A stretch of DNA of 37,777 nt, taken from the NCBI GenBank assembly GCA_013519935.1, contig JACDUA010000044.1, positions 1 to 37,777 of the forward strand, given 5' to 3'. The stretch comes from Ectothiorhodospiraceae bacterium WFHF3C12 (GTDB lineage Bacteria > Pseudomonadota > Gammaproteobacteria > Nitrococcales > Nitrococcaceae). The stretch's first letter is position 1; each line of letters starts with the position of its first letter. Positions 30,128 through 37,777 of the stretch are shown piece by piece. The notes beneath the pieces are model-generated. The model made no database searches. It had not been told where the DNA came from and saw only the letters and a program-made list of their open reading frames with translations. The position numbers and the translations under genes are program-made.

Positions 30128-30889
30128 ATGCGACGTCCACTGGTTGCCGGCAACTGGAAAATGAACGGCTCCCTCGCGGCCAGCCGCGAGCTAATCGGGG
30201 GGCTTCTCGAAGGCCTCGGGGGAATCAACGACGCCGAGGTGGCGGTCTGCCCGCCGTTCGTCTACCTGCCGGAGGTTTCGGCGCTGCTGGGTGATTCGTC
30301 CGTCGCCCTGGGTGCCCAGAACGTCTGCGATCAGGATCAGGGTGCCTTTACCGGTGAGGTGGCCGGTGACATGCTGCGCGAGTTCGGGTGCCGTTACGTG
30401 ATCGTGGGCCATTCCGAGCGCCGCCATGTCTACGGCGAGACCGACGCCCTGGTGGCGGCGCGGTTCACGGCGGCCCAACGCCATGGGCTGGTGCCCATTC
30501 TCTGTGTCGGCGAAACCCTCGACGAGCGGGAAGGCGGCGCCACCGACGCGGTGCTGGCCCGGCAGTTGGATGCGGTTATCGAGCTGGCCGGTGCCGGGGC
30601 GCTTGCCGAGGCGGTGATTGCCTACGAGCCGGTATGGGCCATCGGTACGGGCCGCACCGCGACGCCTGAACAGGCCCAGTCGGCCCATGCCTTCCTGCGG
30701 TCGCGGGTGGCCGATAGGGACGCCGGCCTGGCGGAGGGGCTGCGGCTGCTCTATGGCGGCAGCGTCAAGCCCGCCAATGCCGCGGAGCTGTTCGCTCAAC
30801 CGGATGTCGACGGCGGTCTGATAGGCGGCGCCGCGCTCAAGGCCGGCGATTTCATAGATATTTGCGCGGCCGCCAGGTCGGGCGCCTGA
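30128..30889 (+). CDS. tpiA: Triosephosphate isomerase
   Basis: Interconverts dihydroxyacetone phosphate and glyceraldehyde-3-phosphate in glycolysis and gluconeogenesis. The 253 residues suit the family. The catalytic residues are Lys11 in NWKMNG, His95 in VGHSERR and Glu167 in AYEPVWAIGTG. The phosphate-gripping loop YGGSVKP and the C-terminal GGLIGGAALKAGDF are also present. The ATG has only AAAGG close by as a ribosome site. secG follows after 21 bases; the glmM-tpiA-secG order is that of pseudomonads rather than of E. coli. Confidence 0.97.
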   Translation: MRRPLVAGNWKMNGSLAASRELIGGLLEGLGGINDAEVAVCPPFVYLPEVSALLGDSSVALGAQNVCDQDQGAFTGEVAGDMLREFGCRYVIVGHSERRHVYGETDALVAARFTAAQRHGLVPILCVGETLDEREGGATDAVLARQLDAVIELAGAGALAEAVIAYEPVWAIGTGRTATPEQAQSAHAFLRSRVADRDAGLAEGLRLLYGGSVKPANAAELFAQPDVDGGLIGGAALKAGDFIDICAAARSGA

Positions 30890-30910
30890 GGACGCCTAAA
30901 CGAGGAATCC

Positions 30911-31288
30911 ATGTATACCGCATTGTTGATAGTTCATGTCTTCATCGCCGCAGCGCTGATCGGGCTCGTGCTGATCCAGCACGGTAAGGGCGCCGACGCT
31001 GGCGCGGCCTTCGGCAGCGGTGCCTCGGGCACCGTGTTCGGCTCGCGCGGGGCGTCTTCCTTCCTCAGCCGCTCCACGGGGCTGCTCGCGACAGGCTTCT
31101 TCGTGACCTCGCTGGTACTGGCGATGCTCGCCGCCCCGGGCGATGGCGGTCAGAGCGTGGTGGACACGGGCATGGCCGCCGAACAGGGTGAACAGCCCGC
31201 CGAAGCCCCCGCGGGGGAGGGTGATGCCCCGGCTCCGGCCCCGGCGCAGCAGGAACAGGGCGAGGTTCCGCCGCCGCCTTCGGAATAG
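30911..31288 (+). CDS. secG: Preprotein translocase subunit SecG
   Basis: Small subunit of the SecYEG channel that assists SecA-driven protein export. Two membrane helices are clear in 125 residues: about 3-22 (TALLIVHVFIAAALIGLVLI) and about 53-75 (LLATGFFVTSLVLAMLAA). The conserved cytoplasmic loop between them reads QHGKGADAGAAFGSGASGTV. The C-terminal tail is low-complexity Ala/Pro/Glu/Gln-rich and longer than the E. coli protein (110). The ATG has ACGAGGA upstream. A GC hairpin follows the stop. Confidence 0.95.
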   Translation: MYTALLIVHVFIAAALIGLVLIQHGKGADAGAAFGSGASGTVFGSRGASSFLSRSTGLLATGFFVTSLVLAMLAAPGDGGQSVVDTGMAAEQGEQPAEAPAGEGDAPAPAPAQQEQGEVPPPPSE

Positions 31289-31292
31289 TCTC

Positions 31293-31316
31293 CGCGCGGC
31301 CCGGATGCGCCGCGCG
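31293..31316 (+). terminator. Candidate hairpin after secG
   Basis: CGCGCGGC (31293-31300) and GCCGCGCG (31309-31316) form an eight-base GC stem with an eight-base loop, shortly after the secG stop. There is no T tract. It may separate secG from the tRNA transcript. Confidence 0.35.
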
Positions 31317-31332
31317 CCATGATCCGTGTCAA

Positions 31333-31361
31333 TTGCTGGCTCGGAGCTTGCTTGGTAAAAT
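31333..31361 (+). promoter_or_regulatory. Promoter candidate for tRNA-Leu
   Basis: TTGCTG (31333-31338) and TAAAAT (31356-31361) are exactly 17 bases apart. The -10 matches five of six positions. RNA would start near 31368, about 34 bases before the mature tRNA. Confidence 0.5.
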
Positions 31362-31401
31362 CCAGGACAACCTCGGGGCGGGCCGCGGACGCCCGCCGAA
31401 T

Positions 31402-31486
31402 GCCGAAGTGGTGGAACTGGTAGACACGCTGTCTTGAGGGGGCAGTGGCGCAAGCCGTGCCGGTTCGAGTCCGGCCTTCGGCACCA
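31402..31486 (+). tRNA. tRNA-Leu (anticodon GAG)
   Basis: An 85-base tRNA with CCA encoded. The acceptor arms are GCCGAAG (31402-31408) and CTTCGGC (31476-31482), followed by A and CCA. The D arm contains GGTAGACAC. The anticodon stem CTGTC/GGCAG encloses TTGAGGG, giving anticodon GAG (31436-31438), which reads CUC and CUU. A long variable arm, typical of class II leucine tRNAs, precedes the T arm with GGTTCGAGTCC. Sequence and location after secG match leuU of E. coli. Confidence 0.96.
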
Positions 31487-31499
31487 GACCTTGCCGCTG

Positions 31500-31518
31500 G
31501 AGCACAGCTCTTGTGCTC
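31500..31518 (+). terminator. Candidate terminator after tRNA-Leu
   Basis: GAGCACA (31500-31506) and TGTGCTC (31512-31518) form a seven-base stem with a five-base loop, 14 bases after the tRNA. A T run (31532-31536) lies about 13 bases further on, so the match to an intrinsic terminator is imperfect. Confidence 0.4.
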
Positions 31519-31561
31519 AGTTAAGTTCATGTTTTTAAAGGGATTTACCGCTTGTTGTCGC

Positions 31562-31590
31562 TTGACAGTGGTCGGGGGCTTCCCTACACT
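31562..31590 (+). promoter_or_regulatory. Strong sigma-70 promoter for the nuo operon
   Basis: A perfect -35, TTGACA (31562-31567), and TACACT (31585-31590) are separated by 17 bases. Transcription near 31597 gives nuoA a leader of about 60 bases. It is the only perfect -35 noted in the window. Confidence 0.65.
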
Positions 31591-31655
31591 GCGGCGCGAT
31601 TAACCCGGCCGGCGAACGCCTGTCTGCCGATCCCTTTCGCTACGAGGCCAACCGG

Positions 31656-32012
31656 ATGCTCGAGAGCTACGTACCCATCCTCGTCTTCATCCTTCTGGCG
31701 GTGGGCGTTGGTATAGCGCCGCTCGTTGCCGGTTTCGTGCTGGCACCGCGCCGCCCCGGCTCGGAGAAGCTTTCGCCCTACGAGTGTGGTTTCGAGGCCT
31801 TCGAGGACTCGCGCATGAAGTTCGACGTGCGCTACTACCTCGTCGCCATACTGTTCATCATCTTCGATCTGGAGATCGCCTTTCTCTTCCCCTGGGCCAT
31901 CGTGCTCGATCACGTCGGTGTCTTCGGGTTCATCGCCATGGGGATCTTCGTGGGCGTTCTGCTGATCGGGTTCCTGTACGAGTGGAAGAAGGGGGCGCTG
32001 GAATGGGAATAG
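31656..32012 (+). CDS. nuoA: NADH-quinone oxidoreductase subunit A
   Basis: Membrane-arm subunit of respiratory complex I. The 118 residues carry three membrane helices (about 6-28, 60-82 and 88-108). The conserved loop is [20 protein letters not shown], followed by [20 protein letters not shown]. The cysteine in YECGFE is the one close to the quinone site in related enzymes. The start ATG 31656 has GAGG upstream. The 3' end overlaps nuoB by ten bases. First gene of the nuo operon here. Confidence 0.97.
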   Translation: MLESYVPILVFILLAVGVGIAPLVAGFVLAPRRPGSEKLSPYECGFEAFEDSRMKFDVRYYLVAILFIIFDLEIAFLFPWAIVLDHVGVFGFIAMGIFVGVLLIGFLYEWKKGALEWE

Positions 32013-32479
32013 AGGGCGTTCTCGAGCGCGGAGTCGTCACCACCTCCGCCGACAAGCTGATCAACTGGGCGCGCACCGGTTCGTTGTGGCCGGTGACCTT
32101 CGGGCTGGCCTGCTGCGCCGTGGAGATGATGCACGCCGGCGCGGCGCGCTATGATCTGGATCGCTTCGGCATCCTCTTCCGGCCGAGTCCGCGCCAGTCG
32201 GACGTGATGATCGTGGCCGGCACCCTGGTCAACAAGATGGCCCCGGCGCTGCGCAAGGTCTACGACCAGATGGCCGATCCGAAATGGGTCATCTCCATGG
32301 GTTCCTGCGCCAACGGCGGTGGCTACTACCACTACTCCTATGCCGTCACTCGCGGCTGCGACCGCATCGTGCCCGTTGATGTCTACGTGCCCGGCTGTCC
32401 GCCGACGGCCGAGGCGCTGCTCTACGGCATCGTGCAGCTGCAGAAGAAGATCCGCCGCACCAACACCATCGCTCGCTAA
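32003..32479 (+). CDS. nuoB: NADH-quinone oxidoreductase subunit B
   Basis: Hydrophilic-arm subunit that holds cluster N2, the last Fe-S cluster before quinone. In 158 residues the ligands are Cys37 and Cys38 ([10 protein letters not shown]), Cys102 ([11 protein letters not shown]) and Cys132 ([12 protein letters not shown]). The frame is open farther up inside nuoA, but ATG 32003 starts the family N-terminus and has GAAGGGGG upstream. It overlaps nuoA by ten bases; nuoC follows 11 bases after the stop. Confidence 0.97.
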   Translation: MGIEGVLERGVVTTSADKLINWARTGSLWPVTFGLACCAVEMMHAGAARYDLDRFGILFRPSPRQSDVMIVAGTLVNKMAPALRKVYDQMADPKWVISMGSCANGGGYYHYSYAVTRGCDRIVPVDVYVPGCPPTAEALLYGIVQLQKKIRRTNTIAR

Positions 32480-32490
32480 GGGGAGCCGGC

Positions 32491-33225
32491 ATGTCCAAGG
32501 CAGCCGAAGAACTCTGTCAGCGCCTGACCGACGCGTTCGGTGCGCGCGTTCACGAGCCGCGCGTCGAGCGCGGCGAGGTCACCATCGAGCTGAGGCCTCA
32601 GGAGGCCTTCGCCGTGATGGAAGAGCTGCGTGATCGCGAAGGGTTCCAGTTCGATCAGCTCAGCGACATCGCCGGTGTCGACTACGCCGCCTATGGTGAC
32701 GACGAGTGGATCACCCAGGAGGCCACCGGTACCGGCTTCAGTCGCGGCGTGGATGGCTTCACAGCCGGGCGGCTGGGTCTGACCGGCCCTTACGGCGTCC
32801 ACGAGATCCATTCCAATACCGGCCGGCGTTTCTGCGTGACCTACCAGCTGCTGTCCGTCGCTCTAAACCAGCGGCTCAGGGTCAAGGTCTATCCGGAGGA
32901 GGATGACTTCCCGGTCGTGGATTCGGTCGTGCCGATCTGGTCGGTCGCCAACTGGTTCGAGCGGGAGGCCTTCGACCTGTTCGGCATCATGTTCGACGGT
33001 CATCCGGACCTGCGCCGCATCCTGACGGATTACGGCTTCGTTGGGCATCCCTTCCGCAAGGATTTCCCGCTGATCGGCAATATGGAGGTCCGCTACGACG
33101 AGGAGCGTGGCCGCGTCGTCTACCAGCCGGTGAGCATCGAGCCCCGCGTGCTGGTGCCGCGGGTGATCCGCCAGGACAAGCGCTACGCAGACCGGTTCGA
33201 CGAGGAGGCTGCCTCCGATGGCTGA
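32491..33225 (+). CDS. nuoC: NADH-quinone oxidoreductase subunit C
   Basis: The 30-kDa peripheral-arm subunit that helps form the quinone pocket with NuoD. The 244 residues are a stand-alone NuoC, not fused to NuoD as in E. coli. The family signature is [20 protein letters not shown], followed by [20 protein letters not shown]. An acidic insertion around residues 70-95 is typical of several gammaproteobacterial and betaproteobacterial forms. The ATG has GGGGAG upstream. The 3' end overlaps nuoD by eight bases. Confidence 0.96.
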   Translation: MSKAAEELCQRLTDAFGARVHEPRVERGEVTIELRPQEAFAVMEELRDREGFQFDQLSDIAGVDYAAYGDDEWITQEATGTGFSRGVDGFTAGRLGLTGPYGVHEIHSNTGRRFCVTYQLLSVALNQRLRVKVYPEEDDFPVVDSVVPIWSVANWFEREAFDLFGIMFDGHPDLRRILTDYGFVGHPFRKDFPLIGNMEVRYDEERGRVVYQPVSIEPRVLVPRVIRQDKRYADRFDEEAASDG

Positions 33226-34471
33226 GATCAGCAGCTACACCATCAATTTCGGGCCGCAGCATCCGGCCGCCCACGGCGTTCTGCGCCTGGTTCTGGAGAT
33301 GGATGGCGAGACCATCCGCCGGGCCGATCCCCACGTGGGGCTGCTGCATCGCGCCACCGAGAAACTCGCCGAGAGCAAGCCGTTCAACCAGAGCATCGGC
33401 TACATGGACCGTCTGGACTACGTGTCCATGATGTGCAACGAGCACGCCTACGTACTGGCCATCGAGAAGCTGCTGGGCGTGACGCCGCCGGTCCGGGCCC
33501 AGTACATACGGGTGATGTTCGACGAGATCACCCGAATCCTGAATCACCTGCTATGGCTCGGCGCTCACGGTCTCGACGTCGGTGCCATGACCGTGTTCCT
33601 TTACTGCTTCACCGAGCGTGAGGAGCTGATGGACGTCTACGAGGCGGTGTCCGGCGCGCGCATGCACGCCACGTATTACCGCCCGGGCGGCGTCTACCGG
33701 GACCTGCCGGACCGCATGCCGCAGTACCAGCCGTCCCCGCACCGGTCCGACAAGGACCTGGAACGGCTCAACCGCTTCCGCCAGGGCTCGATGCTCGATT
33801 ATCTGGAGCACTTCTGCGGGAAGTTCCTCAACTCGGTGGACGAGTACGAGACGCTGCTGACCGACAACCGGATCTGGAAGCAGCGTCTGGTGGACGTGGG
33901 GGTGGTCTCCCCGGAGCGCGCTCTGCAGCTCGGCTTTACAGGGCCGATGTTGCGCGGCTCCGGCATCGAGTGGGATCTGCGCCGCAAACAGCCCTACGAG
34001 GTCTACGACCAGCTGGAATTCGACGTGCCGGTGGGCACCAACGGCGATTGCTACGACCGCTACCTGGTGCGTATCGAGGAAATGCGCCAGTCGGTGCGTA
34101 TCATCCGCCAGTGCGTGGAGTGGCTTCGCAACAACCCCGGCCCGACCATGATCGACGATCACAAGATCGTGCCGCCGGCCCGCGAGGAAATGAAGGACGA
34201 CATGGAGTCCCTCATTCATCACTTCAAGCTCTTCACCGAGGGCTACTGTGTGCCGGAGGGCGAGGTCTATGCCGCGGTGGAGGCCCCCAAGGGCGAATTC
34301 GGCGCCTACATCGTTTCCGACGGCGCCAACAAGCCCTACCGGCTGAAGCTGCGGGCGCCGGGCTTCGCCCATATGGCGGCCATGGACGAGATGGCCACCG
34401 GACACATGCTGGCGGACGTGGTGACCATCATCGGCACCATGGACATTGTCTTCGGGGAGGTGGATCGGTGA
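33218..34471 (+). CDS. nuoD: NADH-quinone oxidoreductase subunit D
   Basis: The 49-kDa subunit, related to hydrogenase large subunits, that forms the quinone site with NuoB. The 417 residues are the normal length for separate NuoD. Signatures: [20 protein letters not shown] (start), [40 protein letters not shown], and the C-terminal [20 protein letters not shown] with DR at the end. The start overlaps nuoC by eight bases; the stop overlaps nuoE (GTGA). Confidence 0.97.
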   Translation: MAEISSYTINFGPQHPAAHGVLRLVLEMDGETIRRADPHVGLLHRATEKLAESKPFNQSIGYMDRLDYVSMMCNEHAYVLAIEKLLGVTPPVRAQYIRVMFDEITRILNHLLWLGAHGLDVGAMTVFLYCFTEREELMDVYEAVSGARMHATYYRPGGVYRDLPDRMPQYQPSPHRSDKDLERLNRFRQGSMLDYLEHFCGKFLNSVDEYETLLTDNRIWKQRLVDVGVVSPERALQLGFTGPMLRGSGIEWDLRRKQPYEVYDQLEFDVPVGTNGDCYDRYLVRIEEMRQSVRIIRQCVEWLRNNPGPTMIDDHKIVPPAREEMKDDMESLIHHFKLFTEGYCVPEGEVYAAVEAPKGEFGAYIVSDGANKPYRLKLRAPGFAHMAAMDEMATGHMLADVVTIIGTMDIVFGEVDR

Positions 34472-34971
34472 CGGCCGAGCGCATTTCGGAGAGGCTGCTT
34501 ACGGCACATCAGCGCCACGAGATCGATGAGTGGCTCGCCAAGTACCCGCCAGAAGGGCGGCGCTCGGCGGTAATCCCGGCGCTGCACGTGGCCCAGGAGG
34601 GCAACGGCGGCTGGCTGAGCGAAGAGCTGCTTGACGCCGTCGCCGAATACCTGGACATCCCGCCGGTGGCCGTCTACGAGGTCGCAACCTTCTATTCCAT
34701 GTTCGACCTCAAGCCCACGGGGCGCCACAAGGTCAACGTCTGCACCAACATCGCCTGCATGCTCAACGGCGCCGACGAGTTGCTCGAGCACATCGAGAAG
34801 CGTCTGGGCATCCAGCTCGGCGAGACCACGCCGGACGGGCGCATCACCCTCAAGCGCGAGGAGGAGTGCCTGGCCGCCTGCGCCGGCGCGCCCATGATGC
34901 TGGTGGACGAGGCCTATTACACCGATCTGACCCCGGAGCGGGTGGACGAGATCCTCGACAAGCTGGAGTAG
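34468..34971 (+). CDS. nuoE: NADH-quinone oxidoreductase subunit E
   Basis: The 24-kDa subunit with 2Fe-2S cluster N1a, paired with NuoF in the NADH-oxidising module. The 167 residues contain the thioredoxin-like ferredoxin ligands Cys92 and Cys97 (VCTNIACM), and Cys134 and Cys138 ([13 protein letters not shown]). The helical N-terminus includes [15 protein letters not shown]. The start is GTG 34468, overlapping the nuoD stop, with GGGAGG eight bases upstream. The open frame farther up is a shadow inside nuoD. nuoF follows after two bases. Confidence 0.96.
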   Translation: MTAERISERLLTAHQRHEIDEWLAKYPPEGRRSAVIPALHVAQEGNGGWLSEELLDAVAEYLDIPPVAVYEVATFYSMFDLKPTGRHKVNVCTNIACMLNGADELLEHIEKRLGIQLGETTPDGRITLKREEECLAACAGAPMMLVDEAYYTDLTPERVDEILDKLE

Positions 34972-34973
34972 GC

Positions 34974-36250
<1,277 letters not shown>

Positions 36251-36254
<4 letters not shown>

Positions 36255-37777
36255 ACGCAAAGGTCGAAGAGCAGAATCCGGAGATGGTGACCATCGAGGT
36301 CGACGGCGTCGAGCTGCAGGCGCCCAAGGGCTCGATGCTCATCGAGGCCACCGACAAGGCCGGCATCGACGTGCCGCGCTTCTGCTATCACAGCAAGCTG
36401 TCCATTGCCGCCAACTGCCGCATGTGCCTGGTGGACGTGGAGCGTGCGCCCAAGCCGCTGCCGGCCTGCGCCACGCCGGTGGCCGACGGCATGAAGGTGC
36501 ACACGGCCTCGCCGCGGGCCCGCGCCGCCCAGAAGGGCGTCATGGAGTTCCTGCTGATCAACCACCCCCTGGACTGCCCGATCTGTGACCAGGGCGGAGA
36601 ATGCGAATTGCAGGACCTGGCGCTGGGTTACGGGCGGAGTGTCTCCCGGTTCAGCGAGCGCAAACGCATCGTCAAGGACGAAAACCTGGGCCCGCTGATC
36701 GCCACGGACATGACGCGCTGCATCCATTGCACGCGCTGCGTGCGTTTCCTCGACGAGATCGCCGGTACCAAGGAGCTGGGCGGCATGGGCCGCGGCGAGC
36801 ACATGGAGATCGGCACATTCGTCCAGCGCGGCGTTCACTCCGAGCTCTCCGGCAACGTCATCGATCTCTGCCCGGTGGGCGCGCTGACCAACAAGCCCTT
36901 CCGCTACACGGCACGGGCTTGGGAGCTGCTCAGTCATCCGGCGGTATCGCCCCACGACTGTGTCGGAAGCAACATGTCGCTGCATCACCGCGGCGGCCGC
37001 ATCATGCGTGTGGTGCCCCGCGACCACGAGGGCATCAACGAGACCTGGCTGGCGGACCGCGACCGTTACAGCCATTTCGCCCTCTACGGTGAGGGCCGCC
37101 TGACCGTGCCCATGGTCAAGCGTGAGGGCCGCTGGGAAGAAGTCGACTGGGAAGTGGCCCTGGACGCGGCGGCGGACGGGTTGCGCGACGTGGTCGCCAG
37201 ACACGGCGCCGAGCAGATTGCCACGGCGGTCTCGCCCACCGCGACGCTGGAGGAGATGTACCTGCTCAACCGGCTCACGCGGGAACTGGGCAGCCAGAAC
37301 ATCGACCACCGCCTGCGCCAGGGCGATTTCAGCGACCAGGATCGGGCGCCGCTGTTCCCCTATCTGGGTCAGCCCATCGAGGACCTGGAGAACAGCGACG
37401 CGACGCTGGTTATCGGCAGCTATCTGCGCTGGGACCAGCCCCTGCTCAACCACCGTCTGCGCAAGGCGGCGCGGCGCGGGAATGCGGTGATGTTCGTCAA
37501 CCCGCGTTCATTCGATTTCAACTTCGAACCCACCGAGAACCTGGTCGCCGCCTCCCAGGCGCTGGTGCCGGAACTGGCGGCCATCGCCAGCGCACTGGCG
37601 GAGAAGGCGGGCCAGACGCCAGCCGGGCTGGACGCGCTGCTCGCCGGCGCGAGCGTGGAGGACGCGCACCGGCGTATCGCCGAGCAGCTCGCCGGGGCCG
37701 GTCGCGCCACCGTCCTGGTGGGCAACCTGGTCGAGGGGCATCCCCAGGGCGGTGCGCTTCGCGCCCTGGCAGCGCTC
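36251..37777 (+). CDS. nuoG: NADH-quinone oxidoreductase subunit G, 3'-truncated by window edge
   Basis: The 75-kDa Fe-S subunit of the peripheral arm. The frame opens at ATG 36251 and stays open for 509 codons to the last base, so the C-terminus is missing. Ligands by position: 2Fe-2S N1b at Cys45, Cys56, Cys59 and Cys73; N5 at His105, Cys109, Cys112 and Cys118 ([14 protein letters not shown]); N4 at Cys157, Cys160, Cys163 and Cys207. The site that holds the extra N7 cluster in E. coli has only Cys237 ([17 protein letters not shown]), so N7 is probably absent. The molybdopterin-oxidoreductase-like domain begins around residue 235. Confidence 0.96.

Overview
The window is 37.8 kb of high-GC (roughly two-thirds G+C) bacterial chromosome with dense, mostly operonic genes. 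Gene content and order are gammaproteobacterial: isc–ndk–rlmN–pilW–rodZ–hisS–yfgM–bamB, carAB–greA–yhbY–rlmE–ftsH–folP–glmM–tpiA–secG–tRNA-Leu, and nuoA-G. Acidic proteins, GC-rich codon use and the linking of nuo to the secG–tRNA-Leu end suggest a Chromatiales/Ectothiorhodospiraceae-like lineage, possibly halophilic. That placement is inference; no rRNA is present. I see no CRISPR array, insertion sequence, prophage or integrase.

Layout. 1-1.8 kb: the end of a cysteine desulfurase, an IscU/NifU-like protein that has lost the classical cluster ligands, and IscA. 2-9.5 kb: ndk, rlmN, pilW, rodZ, hisS, yfgM, bamB and an NRDE/TANGO2-family protein, many with stop/start overlaps. 9.6-14.1 kb: a YbaK-HDOD fusion, adk, a membrane NfeD protease and pdxH. 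14.1-19.4 kb: a minus-strand protein I do not recognise, an H-NS-family gene (plus), then minus-strand pncB and a YadGH-type ABC-2 exporter. 19.5-24.6 kb: carAB-greA behind a long structured leader. 24.6-31.3 kb: yhbY (minus), a small two-helix membrane protein, rlmE, ftsH, folP, glmM, tpiA, secG. 31.4 kb: tRNA-Leu(GAG). 31.6 kb to the end: the NADH:quinone oxidoreductase operon nuoA-F and the first 509 codons of nuoG.

Most notable find: the carAB leader. A near-consensus sigma-70 promoter (19479-19507) is followed within about ten bases by a 40-codon reading frame (19518-19640). The frame runs through a perfect 8-bp hairpin and then an 11-bp Rho-independent terminator with five T residues. 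Its stop overlaps an ATG in the carA frame (TGATG). Three consecutive Arg codons sit at the base of the terminator stem. This is the architecture of a translation-coupled attenuator, resembling enterobacterial pyrL-pyrBI but carrying a possible arginine-sensing element. It fits an enzyme whose product, carbamoyl phosphate, feeds both arginine and pyrimidine synthesis.

Other points of interest are the ligand-less IscU-like protein in a reduced isc cluster, a YbaK domain without its usual lysine fused to HDOD, a 12-bp GC hairpin between ftsH and folP that helps decide the folP start, and the unrecognised 407-residue protein at 14.1-15.4 kb. Two genes are cut by the window edges: the cysteine desulfurase (5' end missing) and nuoG (3' end missing).
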